DNA from: Acidobacteriota bacterium
Lineage (GTDB): Bacteria > Acidobacteriota > Aminicenantia > Aminicenantales > Saccharicenantaceae
Length of the DNA: 64,000 nt
Reading direction: 5' to 3'
NCBI GenBank assembly: GCA_029569255.1
Contig: JAKQUO010000061.1
Span: forward strand, 62,001-126,000
A model generated the notes under the pieces. The model ran no database searches and had not been told where the DNA came from. It saw only the letters and a list, made by a program, of their open reading frames with translations. Shown here in pieces: positions 44,117 through 53,410 of this stretch; positions within the stretch are counted from its first letter, which is position 1; each line of letters opens with the position of its first letter. The position numbers and the translations under genes were made by a program.

Positions 44117-46185
44117 GACTCATCGTCTCCTACTACGGCGTGGGCCTGTTCGCCAGCGCCATCGTCGCCGGGGCCGTCGCCGTCATCGCCTGGAAGCGCA
44201 CCGTCACGCCCGTCGGCCGCGTCCTCGGCCTGCTCATGACGGCGGTCTTCACCTGGGCGATGGCCGCGGCCTTCGAGGCGGCCGCGCCGGACCAGGCGAC
44301 CAAGGTCCTCCTCGCCAAGATCGAGTTCCTCGGCATCGCCGCCACTCCCGTCCTGGTGTTCCTCTTCGCCACGGGCTATTCACGCTCGGGGTCGCGGCTG
44401 AAGCCCCTCCGGGCCGCGGCCCTCTGGATCATCCCCGCGGCGACGGTGGCCCTGGCCGTCACGAACGAAGCCCACGGCCTCGTCTGGTCGGGCTTCTCGA
44501 CGGCCGAAGGGACGCGGGCCGGCTTCCTGGTCTACCATCACGGGCCGTTCTTCTGGGTCCACGCCGGCTATTCCTACCTCCTTCTCTTCGCCACCGCGGT
44601 CGCCCTCCTGCTGGCCTTCTTCCGCTTCAAGGGCGTCTTCCGGAGGCAGGCCCTGCTCCTCCTCCTGGCCTTTCCCCTGCCGTGGGCCGCCAACGCCCTC
44701 TACCTCGCCGGCCTGGCCGGCGCCGAGCGCGGCTACGACTTCACCCCGGTCGGGTTCGCCTGCTCCGGGTTCTTCCTGATCTGGGCCATGTTCAGGCTCC
44801 GGCTCGTCGACATCGTCCCCGTGGCCCAGGAACGGGTCATCGAGAGCATGGGCGAATCGCTGATCATCGTGGACCGGGCCGGACGCCTGACGGCGACGAA
44901 CCCGGCCGCCCGGAGGCTGATGGCCGAGGCCGGCGGCCCGCCGGAGGACATCCCCGAGTCCAAGGTCCTCGGCCGGCCGGCGGCGGAGCTTTTCCCCGGC
45001 TGGCCGGCGCTCGCCGCCGGGCTGGGCGGCTCGGCCGTCCCCGCGCGCGAGCTGGCCTGGGTCCGGGAGGGCGGAACGCGCTATTTCGACCTCCGCCTGA
45101 CCCCCGTCGTGGGGCCCGGCGCCTTCAACGCGGGCCAGGTGGCCATCCTCTACGACATCACCCGGATCAAGAACGCCGAGACCTCCGCGGTCGCCGCCCG
45201 CAGGGTCGCCGAAACGCTCCGCGAGGCCGGAGTGACCCTGAGCTCGAACCTCGATTTCAAGCAGATCACGTCCCTCATCCTGGAGCTCCTCAAGCGCGTC
45301 ATCCCCTACGACATCGGGGCCTTCATGACGGTCGAGGGGAACGATCTGAAGCTCGCCGCGATCAAGCGGCCCTCGGACACCCGCAGCCTCATCGGGGAGA
45401 CCTATCCCCTGACGGGCTCGCGCCTCTGCCACGTGGCCATCCAGAAGGGCCGGCCCCTGATCAGCGCCATCACGGGCCCGGACGACATCCTCCTCCCGTT
45501 CCGGCTGGACAAGGGCGCCCACTCGTTCCTGGGCGTCCCCATCGTCTTCCGCGACCGGGCCATCGGCCTCATCGCCCTCTACAACTTCGAGGCCGAGCCG
45601 TTCTCCGAGGACGCCGCCCGGGTGGCCGAGCTCTTCGCCAGCCAGGCGGCCATCGCCCTGGACAACTCCCGCCGGATCGAGCAGATGGAGCTCCTGGCCG
45701 TGACCGACCAGCTGACCGGGCTCTACAACCGGCGGGCCTTCGCCGGGATGGCGGCCAAGGAGGTCGGGCGGTCCCGCCGCTACCGGCGCCCCCTGGCCCT
45801 CATCCTCTTCGACATCGACCACTTCAAGGCCGTCAACGATACCCACGGCCACCCCATGGGGGACCAGGTCCTGCAGGTCCTGACCAGGCTCGTCAGCAAG
45901 ACGATCCGGGCGACGGACGTCATCTGCCGCTACGGCGGCGACGAGTTCCTCGTCCTCATGCCCGAGGCCGGCCGCGAAGAGGCCCTGGCCATGGCCGAGC
46001 GCCTGCGGGAGGAGATCTCGCGGATGACCGTGGTCACGCCGGGCGGCACGCTGACCCTGACCGTCAGCCTGGGGGTCGCCGACCTCGATCCGGCCGGGGA
46101 CGAGGACATCGACGGCCTCATCAACCGGGCCGACCGGGCCATGTACCAGGCCAAGGCCGCCGGCCGCGGCCAGGTCCGCGGCTGA
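44113..46185 (+). CDS. 7TM-PAS-GAF-GGDEF diguanylate cyclase
   Basis: N-terminal 7TM histidine-kinase-type sensor; GAF DIGAFMTVEGNDLKLAAI; GGDEF with RxxD I-site (RATDVICRYGGDEFLVLMPEAGREE); ATGA overlap with upstream gene. Confidence 0.95.
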   Translation: MRLIVSYYGVGLFASAIVAGAVAVIAWKRTVTPVGRVLGLLMTAVFTWAMAAAFEAAAPDQATKVLLAKIEFLGIAATPVLVFLFATGYSRSGSRLKPLRAAALWIIPAATVALAVTNEAHGLVWSGFSTAEGTRAGFLVYHHGPFFWVHAGYSYLLLFATAVALLLAFFRFKGVFRRQALLLLLAFPLPWAANALYLAGLAGAERGYDFTPVGFACSGFFLIWAMFRLRLVDIVPVAQERVIESMGESLIIVDRAGRLTATNPAARRLMAEAGGPPEDIPESKVLGRPAAELFPGWPALAAGLGGSAVPARELAWVREGGTRYFDLRLTPVVGPGAFNAGQVAILYDITRIKNAETSAVAARRVAETLREAGVTLSSNLDFKQITSLILELLKRVIPYDIGAFMTVEGNDLKLAAIKRPSDTRSLIGETYPLTGSRLCHVAIQKGRPLISAITGPDDILLPFRLDKGAHSFLGVPIVFRDRAIGLIALYNFEAEPFSEDAARVAELFASQAAIALDNSRRIEQMELLAVTDQLTGLYNRRAFAGMAAKEVGRSRRYRRPLALILFDIDHFKAVNDTHGHPMGDQVLQVLTRLVSKTIRATDVICRYGGDEFLVLMPEAGREEALAMAERLREEISRMTVVTPGGTLTLTVSLGVADLDPAGDEDIDGLINRADRAMYQAKAAGRGQVRG

Positions 46186-46211
46186 CCCCTTCCTCCCCGC
46201 GCCGCCTGTGC

Positions 46212-46217
46212 TATAAT
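46212..46217 (+). promoter_or_regulatory. Extended -10 promoter for the DUF1015-HD operon
   Basis: TGcTATAAT, 22 bp before ATG 46239. Confidence 0.5.
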
Positions 46218-46238
46218 ACCCCCCTTTCGGAGGTCCCC

Positions 46239-47480
46239 ATGGTCCACATCGAGCCGTTCCGCGGCGTCAGGCCCCGCAAGGACATCGCCGCCCTCGTCGC
46301 CGCCCCGCCCTACGACGTCCTGTCCTCGGAGGAGGCCCGCGAGCTGGCCGCCGGGAACCCCTATTCCTTCCTCCACGTCGGCAAGCCGGAGATCGACCTC
46401 CCGCCGGGGACCGGCCTCTACGCGGACGAGGTCTACGCCAAGGGCAAGGAGAACTTCGAGCGCTTCCTCCGCGAGGGCGCCATCGCCCCCGACCCGTCCC
46501 GCAACTTCTACGTCTACAAGCAGGTCTGGGGGGACCACGTCCAGGTCGGCCTGGTCGCCGGCGCCTCCTGCCAGGACTATCTCGACGACGTCATCAAGAA
46601 GCACGAGCTGACCCGGATCGACAAGGAGAACGACCGGATGCGCCACATCGAGACGCTGGGGGCGCAGACCGGGCCGGTCTTCCTGACCTACCGCCGGACG
46701 GACGCGATCGACGCCCTCGTGGCCGAGGCCATGGGCCGGGCGCCCGAGAACGACTTCGAGACCTACGACGGCGTCCGGCACATCTTCTTCGTCGTCGACG
46801 ACCCCGGCCTCGTCGGGCGCATCCGGGACGCCTTCGCCGGGCTCCCGCGGCTCTACGTGGCCGACGGCCATCACCGGTCCGCAGCCGCCACCCGGATCAA
46901 GGTCAAGCGCGACCGGGAGCGGCCCGGCCGGACGGGCCGCGAGGAGGACAACTTCTTCCTGGCCGTCATCTTCCCCGACAGCCAGATGAAGATCCTGCCC
47001 TACAACCGCGTCGTCCGCGACCTCGGCGGCCTGGATGCCGAGGCCTTCCTCGGAAGGGTCGCCGAGCGGTTCGCCGTCCGGCCGGACGGCCCGAAGGTCC
47101 CCGCCCGGAGCCGCGACTTCGCCATGTTCCTCGACGGCCGCTGGTACGCGCTCGAGGCCAGGCCGGGCACGTTCGACCCGGCCGACCCCATCGGCTCCCT
47201 CGACGTCTCCATCCTCCAGACGAACCTCCTCGCGCCCGTCCTCGGCGTCGCCGACCCCCGCACGGACACGCGGATCGACTTCGTCGGCGGCATCCGCGGC
47301 ACGGACGGCCTGGAGAAGAAGGTCCGCGAGGGCGGCTTCCGGGCCGCCTTCTCCCTCTTCCCGACGACGATCGAGCAGCTGTTCGCCGTGGCCGACGCTG
47401 GCCGGATCATGCCGCCCAAGTCGACCTGGTTCGAGCCCAAGCTCAAGGACGGGCTGGCCGTCCACATGATCGACGGATGA
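46239..47480 (+). CDS. DUF1015 family protein (SerK-like)
   Basis: IEPFRGVRPRKDIAALVAAPPYDVLSSEEARELAAGNPYSFLHVGKPEID; RLYVADGHHRSAAA. Confidence 0.92.
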   Translation: MVHIEPFRGVRPRKDIAALVAAPPYDVLSSEEARELAAGNPYSFLHVGKPEIDLPPGTGLYADEVYAKGKENFERFLREGAIAPDPSRNFYVYKQVWGDHVQVGLVAGASCQDYLDDVIKKHELTRIDKENDRMRHIETLGAQTGPVFLTYRRTDAIDALVAEAMGRAPENDFETYDGVRHIFFVVDDPGLVGRIRDAFAGLPRLYVADGHHRSAAATRIKVKRDRERPGRTGREEDNFFLAVIFPDSQMKILPYNRVVRDLGGLDAEAFLGRVAERFAVRPDGPKVPARSRDFAMFLDGRWYALEARPGTFDPADPIGSLDVSILQTNLLAPVLGVADPRTDTRIDFVGGIRGTDGLEKKVREGGFRAAFSLFPTTIEQLFAVADAGRIMPPKSTWFEPKLKDGLAVHMIDG

Positions 47481-48133
47481 CCGCCCCCGTGACGCCGGCC
47501 CTCGTCGCCCGCGTCCGCGAGGAGGCCCGGGCGTTCTTCCGCGGCGCCCGGGGCAGCCACGACTGGGACCACACCGAACGCGTCCGCCGGCTGGCCCTGC
47601 GCATCGGCCGCCGGGAACGGGCCGACCTGGGCGTCCTCGAGCTGGCGGCGCTGCTCCACGACATCGGCCGCGAGGAGGAGGACCGCTCGCGCGGCCGGGT
47701 CTGCCACGGCCGGGTCGGGGCGGCGCTGGCCCGGCGCATCCTCGAGGACTACGGCTGCGAGCCGGCCGTCGTCCGGGCCGTCGCCGAGGCCGTCCGGACC
47801 CACCGCTTCCGCCGGGGCGGGGCGCCCCGGACGCCCGAGGCCCGGGCCCTCTTCGACGCCGACAAGCTCGACTCGATCGGCGCGGTCGGCGTCGGCCGGG
47901 CCTTCCAGTTCGCGGGCGAGGTCGGGGCCCGGCTCCACGACAAGGCCATCGACGTCCGCAGGACGAAGCCGTACACCCGCGAGGACACGGCCTACCGCGA
48001 GTACCTGGTCAAGCTCGGCCGCGTCCGCGACAGGATGACGACCGGCGAAGGGCGGCGCATCGCCGCCGGCCGCCACCGTTTCATGGCCGCCTTCTTCGCC
48101 CGGCTCAACAAGGAGACCGACGGAGCGCTCTGA
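47477..48133 (+). CDS. HD-domain phosphohydrolase
   Basis: SHDWDHTERVRRLALRIG; LAALLHDIGREEED; DADKLDSIGAVGVGRAF; ATGA overlap with DUF1015 gene. Confidence 0.9.
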   Translation: MTAPVTPALVARVREEARAFFRGARGSHDWDHTERVRRLALRIGRRERADLGVLELAALLHDIGREEEDRSRGRVCHGRVGAALARRILEDYGCEPAVVRAVAEAVRTHRFRRGGAPRTPEARALFDADKLDSIGAVGVGRAFQFAGEVGARLHDKAIDVRRTKPYTREDTAYREYLVKLGRVRDRMTTGEGRRIAAGRHRFMAAFFARLNKETDGAL

Positions 48134-48191
48134 CCGCGGCCGAAAACCCCGGCGGGGTCGCCGCCTCGATGGGGCTCCCGGGGCCGGCCCT

Positions 48192-49124
48192 CTACCCGAC
48201 GATCTTCTTGGCGCCCTTGTACTTCCCCTCGACCCGCTCGCGGGGCAGGTACTCGTCCTCCATGGCCCGGTACTCCTTGAGCCCGACGAAGTCGGTGTAC
48301 TCCTCGAAGGACGAGACCCACCGCGTCTGGCCCGGGAGCGTCCCGGTCGGCGAGGCCTTGAGGGCGGCGAAGAACTCGGTCAGGGCCTTGTGGGCGACCA
48401 TGATCGAGGCCACGGGGATCGAGACCCGGCCGACGCCCATCGCCCTGAGCTCGGGGATGGGGACGAGCTCGGTCTTCATGCCGCTGACGGCGTCCATGAT
48501 GTTGACCGAGAGCGGCCCCTTGATCGACCGGACCGCCTTCTCGATGTCGGCCTTGGTCCTGATGCCGTCGATGAAGGCCAGGTCGGCCCCGGCCTCGAGG
48601 TAGATGTCGCAGCGGCGGATGGCCTCGTCGAGGCCCAGCCCGGCGAAGGCGTCGGTCCGGGCGTTGATGACGAAGTCCTTGTCCAGGCGGTCGCGCGCGG
48701 CGGCGCAGGCCCGGACCTTGCCGGCCATCTCCTCGGCCGAGATGACTTCCTTGCCGGCCATGTGGCCGCAGCGCTTGGGGAAGACCTGGTCCTCGATGTT
48801 CAGGCCGGCGACGCCCATGGCGATGAGGCGCTCGGTCAGCCAGGCCGCGTTGACGGCGTTGCCGCCCCCGGTGTCGATGTCGGCCATGACCGGGACCGTC
48901 ACGGCCTGGGCGATGTTCCAGGTCAGGTCGAGGACGTCCTTCATCCGGACCAGGCCGACGTCGGGCTTGCCGAGGTAGGACCCGGCCAGGCCGTAGCCCG
49001 AGACCTGGACGGCCTCGAACCCGGCCTTCTCGACGACCTTGGCCGAGAGGGCGTCGTGGGCGCCCGGCACGGCGACGGCCCGGCGCGCCATGATGGCTTT
49101 CCTCAGGATCTGGGATCTCTTCAT
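48192..49124 (-). CDS. Isocitrate lyase/PEP mutase family protein (methylisocitrate lyase-like)
   Basis: VAVPGAHDALSAKVVEKAGFEAVQVSGYG; VMADIDTGGGNAVNAA; GLNIEDQVFPKRCGHMAGKEVI; INARTDAFA. Confidence 0.9.
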   Translation of the reverse strand: MKRSQILRKAIMARRAVAVPGAHDALSAKVVEKAGFEAVQVSGYGLAGSYLGKPDVGLVRMKDVLDLTWNIAQAVTVPVMADIDTGGGNAVNAAWLTERLIAMGVAGLNIEDQVFPKRCGHMAGKEVISAEEMAGKVRACAAARDRLDKDFVINARTDAFAGLGLDEAIRRCDIYLEAGADLAFIDGIRTKADIEKAVRSIKGPLSVNIMDAVSGMKTELVPIPELRAMGVGRVSIPVASIMVAHKALTEFFAALKASPTGTLPGQTRWVSSFEEYTDFVGLKEYRAMEDEYLPRERVEGKYKGAKKIVG

Positions 49125-49345
49125 GGATAATGACTCCTTGCCGTCGAAAACGGCCCCTCATTCTACCTCATCCCGGGGCGGCAAGGAAAGGGGGGGTGCG
49201 GCGTGCAAAAGAACCGGCCCGGGTGTAAAATCCTTTGGCGTCCCCGGGTGTTCCCGGGGCTGTCCGGCACGTCCTTTCAGGCGGCGAAAGGGTTGCGCCC
49301 CTTGGCACATCTCACGCTGGAGTGCCGGAACGAAGGGAGAGGACC

Positions 49346-49972
49346 ATGGCGCATCGACCCCTCGGACGGAAGGAGTTCCTGGCGGCCCTGGGCAAAGGGG
49401 GCGCCTGCATGTGCGCCGCGGCCGCGGGCATGCGGTCCGCGCTCGCCGGACAAACGGCGGCGCCGGCGTCGAAGCCGGGCGACCCGACGGCCGAGCGGGC
49501 GGCCAAGCGGATGGAGTTCGTCGACGGCTGGGTCCGGCGCTTCTTCGCGGCCTTGGACCAGACCGTCGACGAGCCCACGCGGCGGAACTTGATGGCGGCC
49601 AACGGCCGGGCCTGTTACGCGGCCCATTCCGAACCGCCGAAAAAGACCCCCGGCCCGGACGCGTTCGAGAAGTTCAAGGCCTGGGTCGCCCAGCAGGGGA
49701 AGAGCCGGGGCTATGCCATCGAAGACGATGTCATCTCGTTCGAGTTCGTCGGCAGCGCCGAGACGGGCCGGGCCGCGCCCGAGAGCGTTTGCCTCTGCCC
49801 GACGGCCGAGGCCCGGAAGGCGGGCGAGCTCTCCCCGACCTACTGCCTCTGCTCCGTCGGCTACGTCCGGGAGATGCACGAACGGATCCTCGGCCGGTCC
49901 GTCGAGGTCGAGCTCGTCGACTCGGTCCTCCGCGGCGGCAAGCGCTGCAGGTTCCGGCTCACGCTGGCCTGA
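49346..49972 (+). CDS. Secreted/Tat-like cysteine-rich hypothetical protein (V4R/ATC-hydrolase-like C-terminus)
   Basis: MAHRPLGRKEFLAALGKGGACMCAAAAG leader; VCLCPTAEARKAGELSPTYCLCSVGYVREMHERILGRSVEVELVDSVLRGGKRCRFRL. Confidence 0.6.
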   Translation: MAHRPLGRKEFLAALGKGGACMCAAAAGMRSALAGQTAAPASKPGDPTAERAAKRMEFVDGWVRRFFAALDQTVDEPTRRNLMAANGRACYAAHSEPPKKTPGPDAFEKFKAWVAQQGKSRGYAIEDDVISFEFVGSAETGRAAPESVCLCPTAEARKAGELSPTYCLCSVGYVREMHERILGRSVEVELVDSVLRGGKRCRFRLTLA

Positions 49973-49989
49973 GGCCGCCGGGGTGCTCC

Positions 49990-51501
49990 TTACGGGTTCC
50001 GGGGCGCCTCGTCGGCGAAGGCGTCCTTGAGGAGCTGGCTTTGGCGGCTGAAGGCCAGGCGCGGGCTCCTCGTCTCCTTCATCAGGGAGATCTCCTGGGT
50101 CACGAGCCGGGCGACATACATCGTCTGGGCTGTGGCTTTGCGCGACTCCCGTTGAAAGAGCGGATGGTCCCGGTTGATATAGACGACGTTCCCCTCCGAG
50201 AAGCATTCCGGCCCGGCCGGCCCGAAGAAGTCGAGGCAGATGGAAACGCTCTCCGCGCCCAAGCGCATGCGCCTGACGATGGCGTTGGGGGTGGCCCTTT
50301 TCACGAGCGGATGGCGGCGTTTCTTCTTCTTGGGCTTGACGGGCGGCGCCGAACCCCCCTCTCCCCCGGCCGGGACGGCCGTCGCGCCGTCCGCGGCGGA
50401 GTCGCCCTTCTTCCCCTGGGGGCGGACGACCGCGCCGCCGCCCGCCTCGCCCGGATCGCCGTAGGCGATCGGGCCGAACGGCGACAGGTCCGGGTTGCGG
50501 GCCAGGGCCAGGTGGATGCGTTGAAGCGCCTCGTTGACGGCCCGGCTCGATCTCCGCTGCTCGCTGCGGTCGGCCTCCTTGCCCAGGGCCCGGCCGATGA
50601 CGCCGACGATCTTCTCCATGACCTCGAGGAAGGCCTGGTACTCTTCGGAATCGACGACGAAGCCCGAGCGGTCCGAGGTGACGGGCAGGAAATCGGCGTG
50701 GACCTCGCCTTTCACCCGGGCCACGGCCTTGCCCCACGTCTCCATGCCGAAGAGGTCCCGCCGGACCGTGACCGACTTCACCTTGACGTCGATCCCGAGG
50801 TCTTTGAAGTCGGCGGCCGATTTCGGGATAATGACGACCTCCCCCGTGACCAGGCCGTGCGCCGTGCCCTCGAGGATCGGGATCCGCCGCCCGACGAGGC
50901 TTCGGGGATAGAGCCGCCGGCCGTTGAGGGTGACCGCGAAATCGGGGGCCCTGAGGGGGACGCTCTCCATGAGCCTCCGCTCCACGTCCTCGACCCGGAA
51001 GGACTTGGACAAGTCGGAGAGGGCCACCGTCGTGCCGTCGGCCGCCCGGGAATCCGCGGACAGGATCTCGCAGGGGAGATGCCACTCCTCCCCGGCGCTC
51101 TGCCAGGCCTTCTTGTCGAAAACGACCCTGGCGCAGAAGTCCTTGTGCCTCGTCACGAGCTCGAACCGCGACGCCGCGGCCAGGGACGCGAACTTGCCGA
51201 TCCCGAATTGCCCGATCCGGACGCGGCCGAACCGGGGGGAGCGGGAGTGGACGACCTTCTCGTCCGAGCCGATGGTGAAATACTGCTTGAGGCCGGCGAG
51301 GTCCATCCCCGTCCCGTCGTCCGCGACGACGATCCTGTCCGGGCCGACCTCCACGCTCACCTTGGCGGCGTCGGCGTCGAAGGCGTTGTTGACGAGCTCC
51401 CGGAGCAGGTCGACGCTCTCCGCGTACAGCCGCTCGCCGATCGAGACGATGTGCCGCTTGTCGACGGTCACCGCGAGACGGGTCTTGTCCTTGACCTCCA
51501 C
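49990..51501 (-). CDS. GHKL (Hsp90/MORC-like, HATPase_c_3) ATPase
   Basis: AESVDLLRELVNNAFDADAAKVSVEV; IVVADDGTGMDLAGLKQYFTIGSDEK; RIGQFGIGKFASLAAASRFEL; GTG start at 51501 with GGAGGG upstream. Confidence 0.82.
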   Translation of the reverse strand: MEVKDKTRLAVTVDKRHIVSIGERLYAESVDLLRELVNNAFDADAAKVSVEVGPDRIVVADDGTGMDLAGLKQYFTIGSDEKVVHSRSPRFGRVRIGQFGIGKFASLAAASRFELVTRHKDFCARVVFDKKAWQSAGEEWHLPCEILSADSRAADGTTVALSDLSKSFRVEDVERRLMESVPLRAPDFAVTLNGRRLYPRSLVGRRIPILEGTAHGLVTGEVVIIPKSAADFKDLGIDVKVKSVTVRRDLFGMETWGKAVARVKGEVHADFLPVTSDRSGFVVDSEEYQAFLEVMEKIVGVIGRALGKEADRSEQRRSSRAVNEALQRIHLALARNPDLSPFGPIAYGDPGEAGGGAVVRPQGKKGDSAADGATAVPAGGEGGSAPPVKPKKKKRRHPLVKRATPNAIVRRMRLGAESVSICLDFFGPAGPECFSEGNVVYINRDHPLFQRESRKATAQTMYVARLVTQEISLMKETRSPRLAFSRQSQLLKDAFADEAPRNP

Positions 51502-51574
51502 GGGCCTGGCCCTCCGTTGGCGCGGAGGAGCATAATTCAGCCCCGTCGACGTGTCAAGGCGCGCCGTCCCCGCA

Positions 51575-51603
51575 TTGACAGCCTCCTCCATTGCTGATAG
51601 AAA
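51575..51603 (+). promoter_or_regulatory. Promoter of pckG
   Basis: TTGACA, 17 bp, TAGAAA. Confidence 0.5.
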
Positions 51604-51622
51604 AGAGGGCCTGAGGCCCGCC

Positions 51623-53392
51623 ATGTCGACAGCCGTCGAGCGCTGGATCGAGGACCAGGAACGCCTGGCCAAGCCGGCCAAGGTCTACTGGTGCGACGGG
51701 TCGGACGGCGAGGCCTGGCGCCTCCTCGAGATCGGCATGAACGAGGAGCGCCTCAACGGGCCCGTCTTCCTGCCCCTGAACCACAAGAACTGGCCGACGG
51801 CCTACCTCCACCGCTCCCACCCGACCGACGTCGCCCGGGTCGAGCACCTGACCTTCGTCTGCCATCCCGCCAAGGAGGACTCGGGCCCGAACAACAACTG
51901 GATGGACGTCGGCAAGGCCAAGAAGCTCATGACCGGCCTCTCGGACGGCTGCATGGCCGGCCGGACCATGTACGTCATCCCGTACATGATGGGCCATCCC
52001 GACTCGCCCTACGCCAAGGCCTGCGTCATGATCACCGACTCGACCTACGTCGCCGCGAGCATGCGCATCATGACCCGCATCGGGACGCCCATCCTGGAGA
52101 AGCTCCGCAACCGCGAGGACTTCGTCAAGGGCTTCCACTCCATCGGCTCCCTCGACCCCAACCGCCGCTACATCATGCACTTCCCCCGCGAGGGCCTGGT
52201 CTGGAGCGTCGGCTCGGGCTACGGCGGCAACGCCCTGCTCGGCAAGAAGTGCGTCTCGCTCCGCATCGGCTCCTACCTCGGCTACAAGCAGGGCTGGCTG
52301 GCCGAGCACATGGTCATCATGGGCATCGAGGACCTCCGGGGCCGGAAGACCTACATCACGGCCGCCCTGCCCAGCGCCTGCGGCAAGACCAACCTGGCCA
52401 TGATGGAGTCGGCCCTGCCCGGCTACCGGGTCTGGACGCTCGGCGACGACATCGCCTGGCTCAACATCGGCCCGGACGGCCGGCTCTGGGCCATCAATCC
52501 CGAGGCCGGCTACTTCGGAGTCGCGCCCGGCACGTCGATGAAGACCAACCCCAACATGATGAGGACGATCAAGCGGGGCGCCTTCAACCCGACGCTGTTC
52601 ACCAACGTGGCCCTGGACACCGACGCCAACGAGCCCTGGTGGGAGGGCCTCGACGGGCCCGTGCCCGAGCATCTGCTGGATTGGCAGGGCAAGCCCTGGA
52701 CGCCGGCGCTGGGCACGAAGGCCGCCCACCCCAACTCCCGGTTCACGGCCCAGATCATGAACTCGCCCATGCTCGACAAGGAGGCCGAGAACCCCCAAGG
52801 CGTGCCCATCTCGGCCATCATCTTCGGCGGCCGCCGGACGAGCCTCATCCCGCTCGTCACGGAGAGCTTCAATTGGGCCCACGGCGTCTTCATGGGCGCC
52901 CGCATGGGCTCGGAGACGACGGCCGCGGCCACGGGGCAAGTCGGCGTCGTCCGGCGCGACCCCATGGCCATGCTCCCCTTCTGCGGCTACAACATGGCCG
53001 ACTACTGGCGCCACTACCTCAACATGGGCAACCGCATGTCCCGGCCGCCCCGGATCTTCTCGGTCAACTGGTTCCGGACGGACGAGCGGGGCAAGTTCAT
53101 CTGGCCGGGCTTCGGCGACAACATGCGCGTCCTCAAGTGGATCATCGACCGGGTGAACGGCGCCGTGCCGGCCCGCGAGACCCCGGCCGGCCTGGTGCCG
53201 CGCGTCGAGGACCTCGACCTGACCGGCCTCGACCTCCCCAAGGACAAGCTGGAGAAGCTCTTCGAGGTCAAGATCAAGGAGTGGAAGTCGGAGGTCGACG
53301 GGATCCGCGATTTCCTCAAGCCCTACAAGGGCCGTCTCCCGGCCGAGATCCGCGAGCAGCTCGAGAAGCTCGAGCGCCAGGTCCGCGGCTGA
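51623..53392 (+). CDS. pckG: Phosphoenolpyruvate carboxykinase (GTP)
   Basis: RSHPTDVARVEHLTFVCHPAKEDSGPNNNWMD; AALPSACGKTNLAMM; IIFGGRRTSLIPLVTESFNWAHGVFMGARMGSETTAAA. Confidence 0.96.
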   Translation: MSTAVERWIEDQERLAKPAKVYWCDGSDGEAWRLLEIGMNEERLNGPVFLPLNHKNWPTAYLHRSHPTDVARVEHLTFVCHPAKEDSGPNNNWMDVGKAKKLMTGLSDGCMAGRTMYVIPYMMGHPDSPYAKACVMITDSTYVAASMRIMTRIGTPILEKLRNREDFVKGFHSIGSLDPNRRYIMHFPREGLVWSVGSGYGGNALLGKKCVSLRIGSYLGYKQGWLAEHMVIMGIEDLRGRKTYITAALPSACGKTNLAMMESALPGYRVWTLGDDIAWLNIGPDGRLWAINPEAGYFGVAPGTSMKTNPNMMRTIKRGAFNPTLFTNVALDTDANEPWWEGLDGPVPEHLLDWQGKPWTPALGTKAAHPNSRFTAQIMNSPMLDKEAENPQGVPISAIIFGGRRTSLIPLVTESFNWAHGVFMGARMGSETTAAATGQVGVVRRDPMAMLPFCGYNMADYWRHYLNMGNRMSRPPRIFSVNWFRTDERGKFIWPGFGDNMRVLKWIIDRVNGAVPARETPAGLVPRVEDLDLTGLDLPKDKLEKLFEVKIKEWKSEVDGIRDFLKPYKGRLPAEIREQLEKLERQVRG

Positions 53393-53410
53393 GTCCCTCG
53401 CCGCCTCGAC

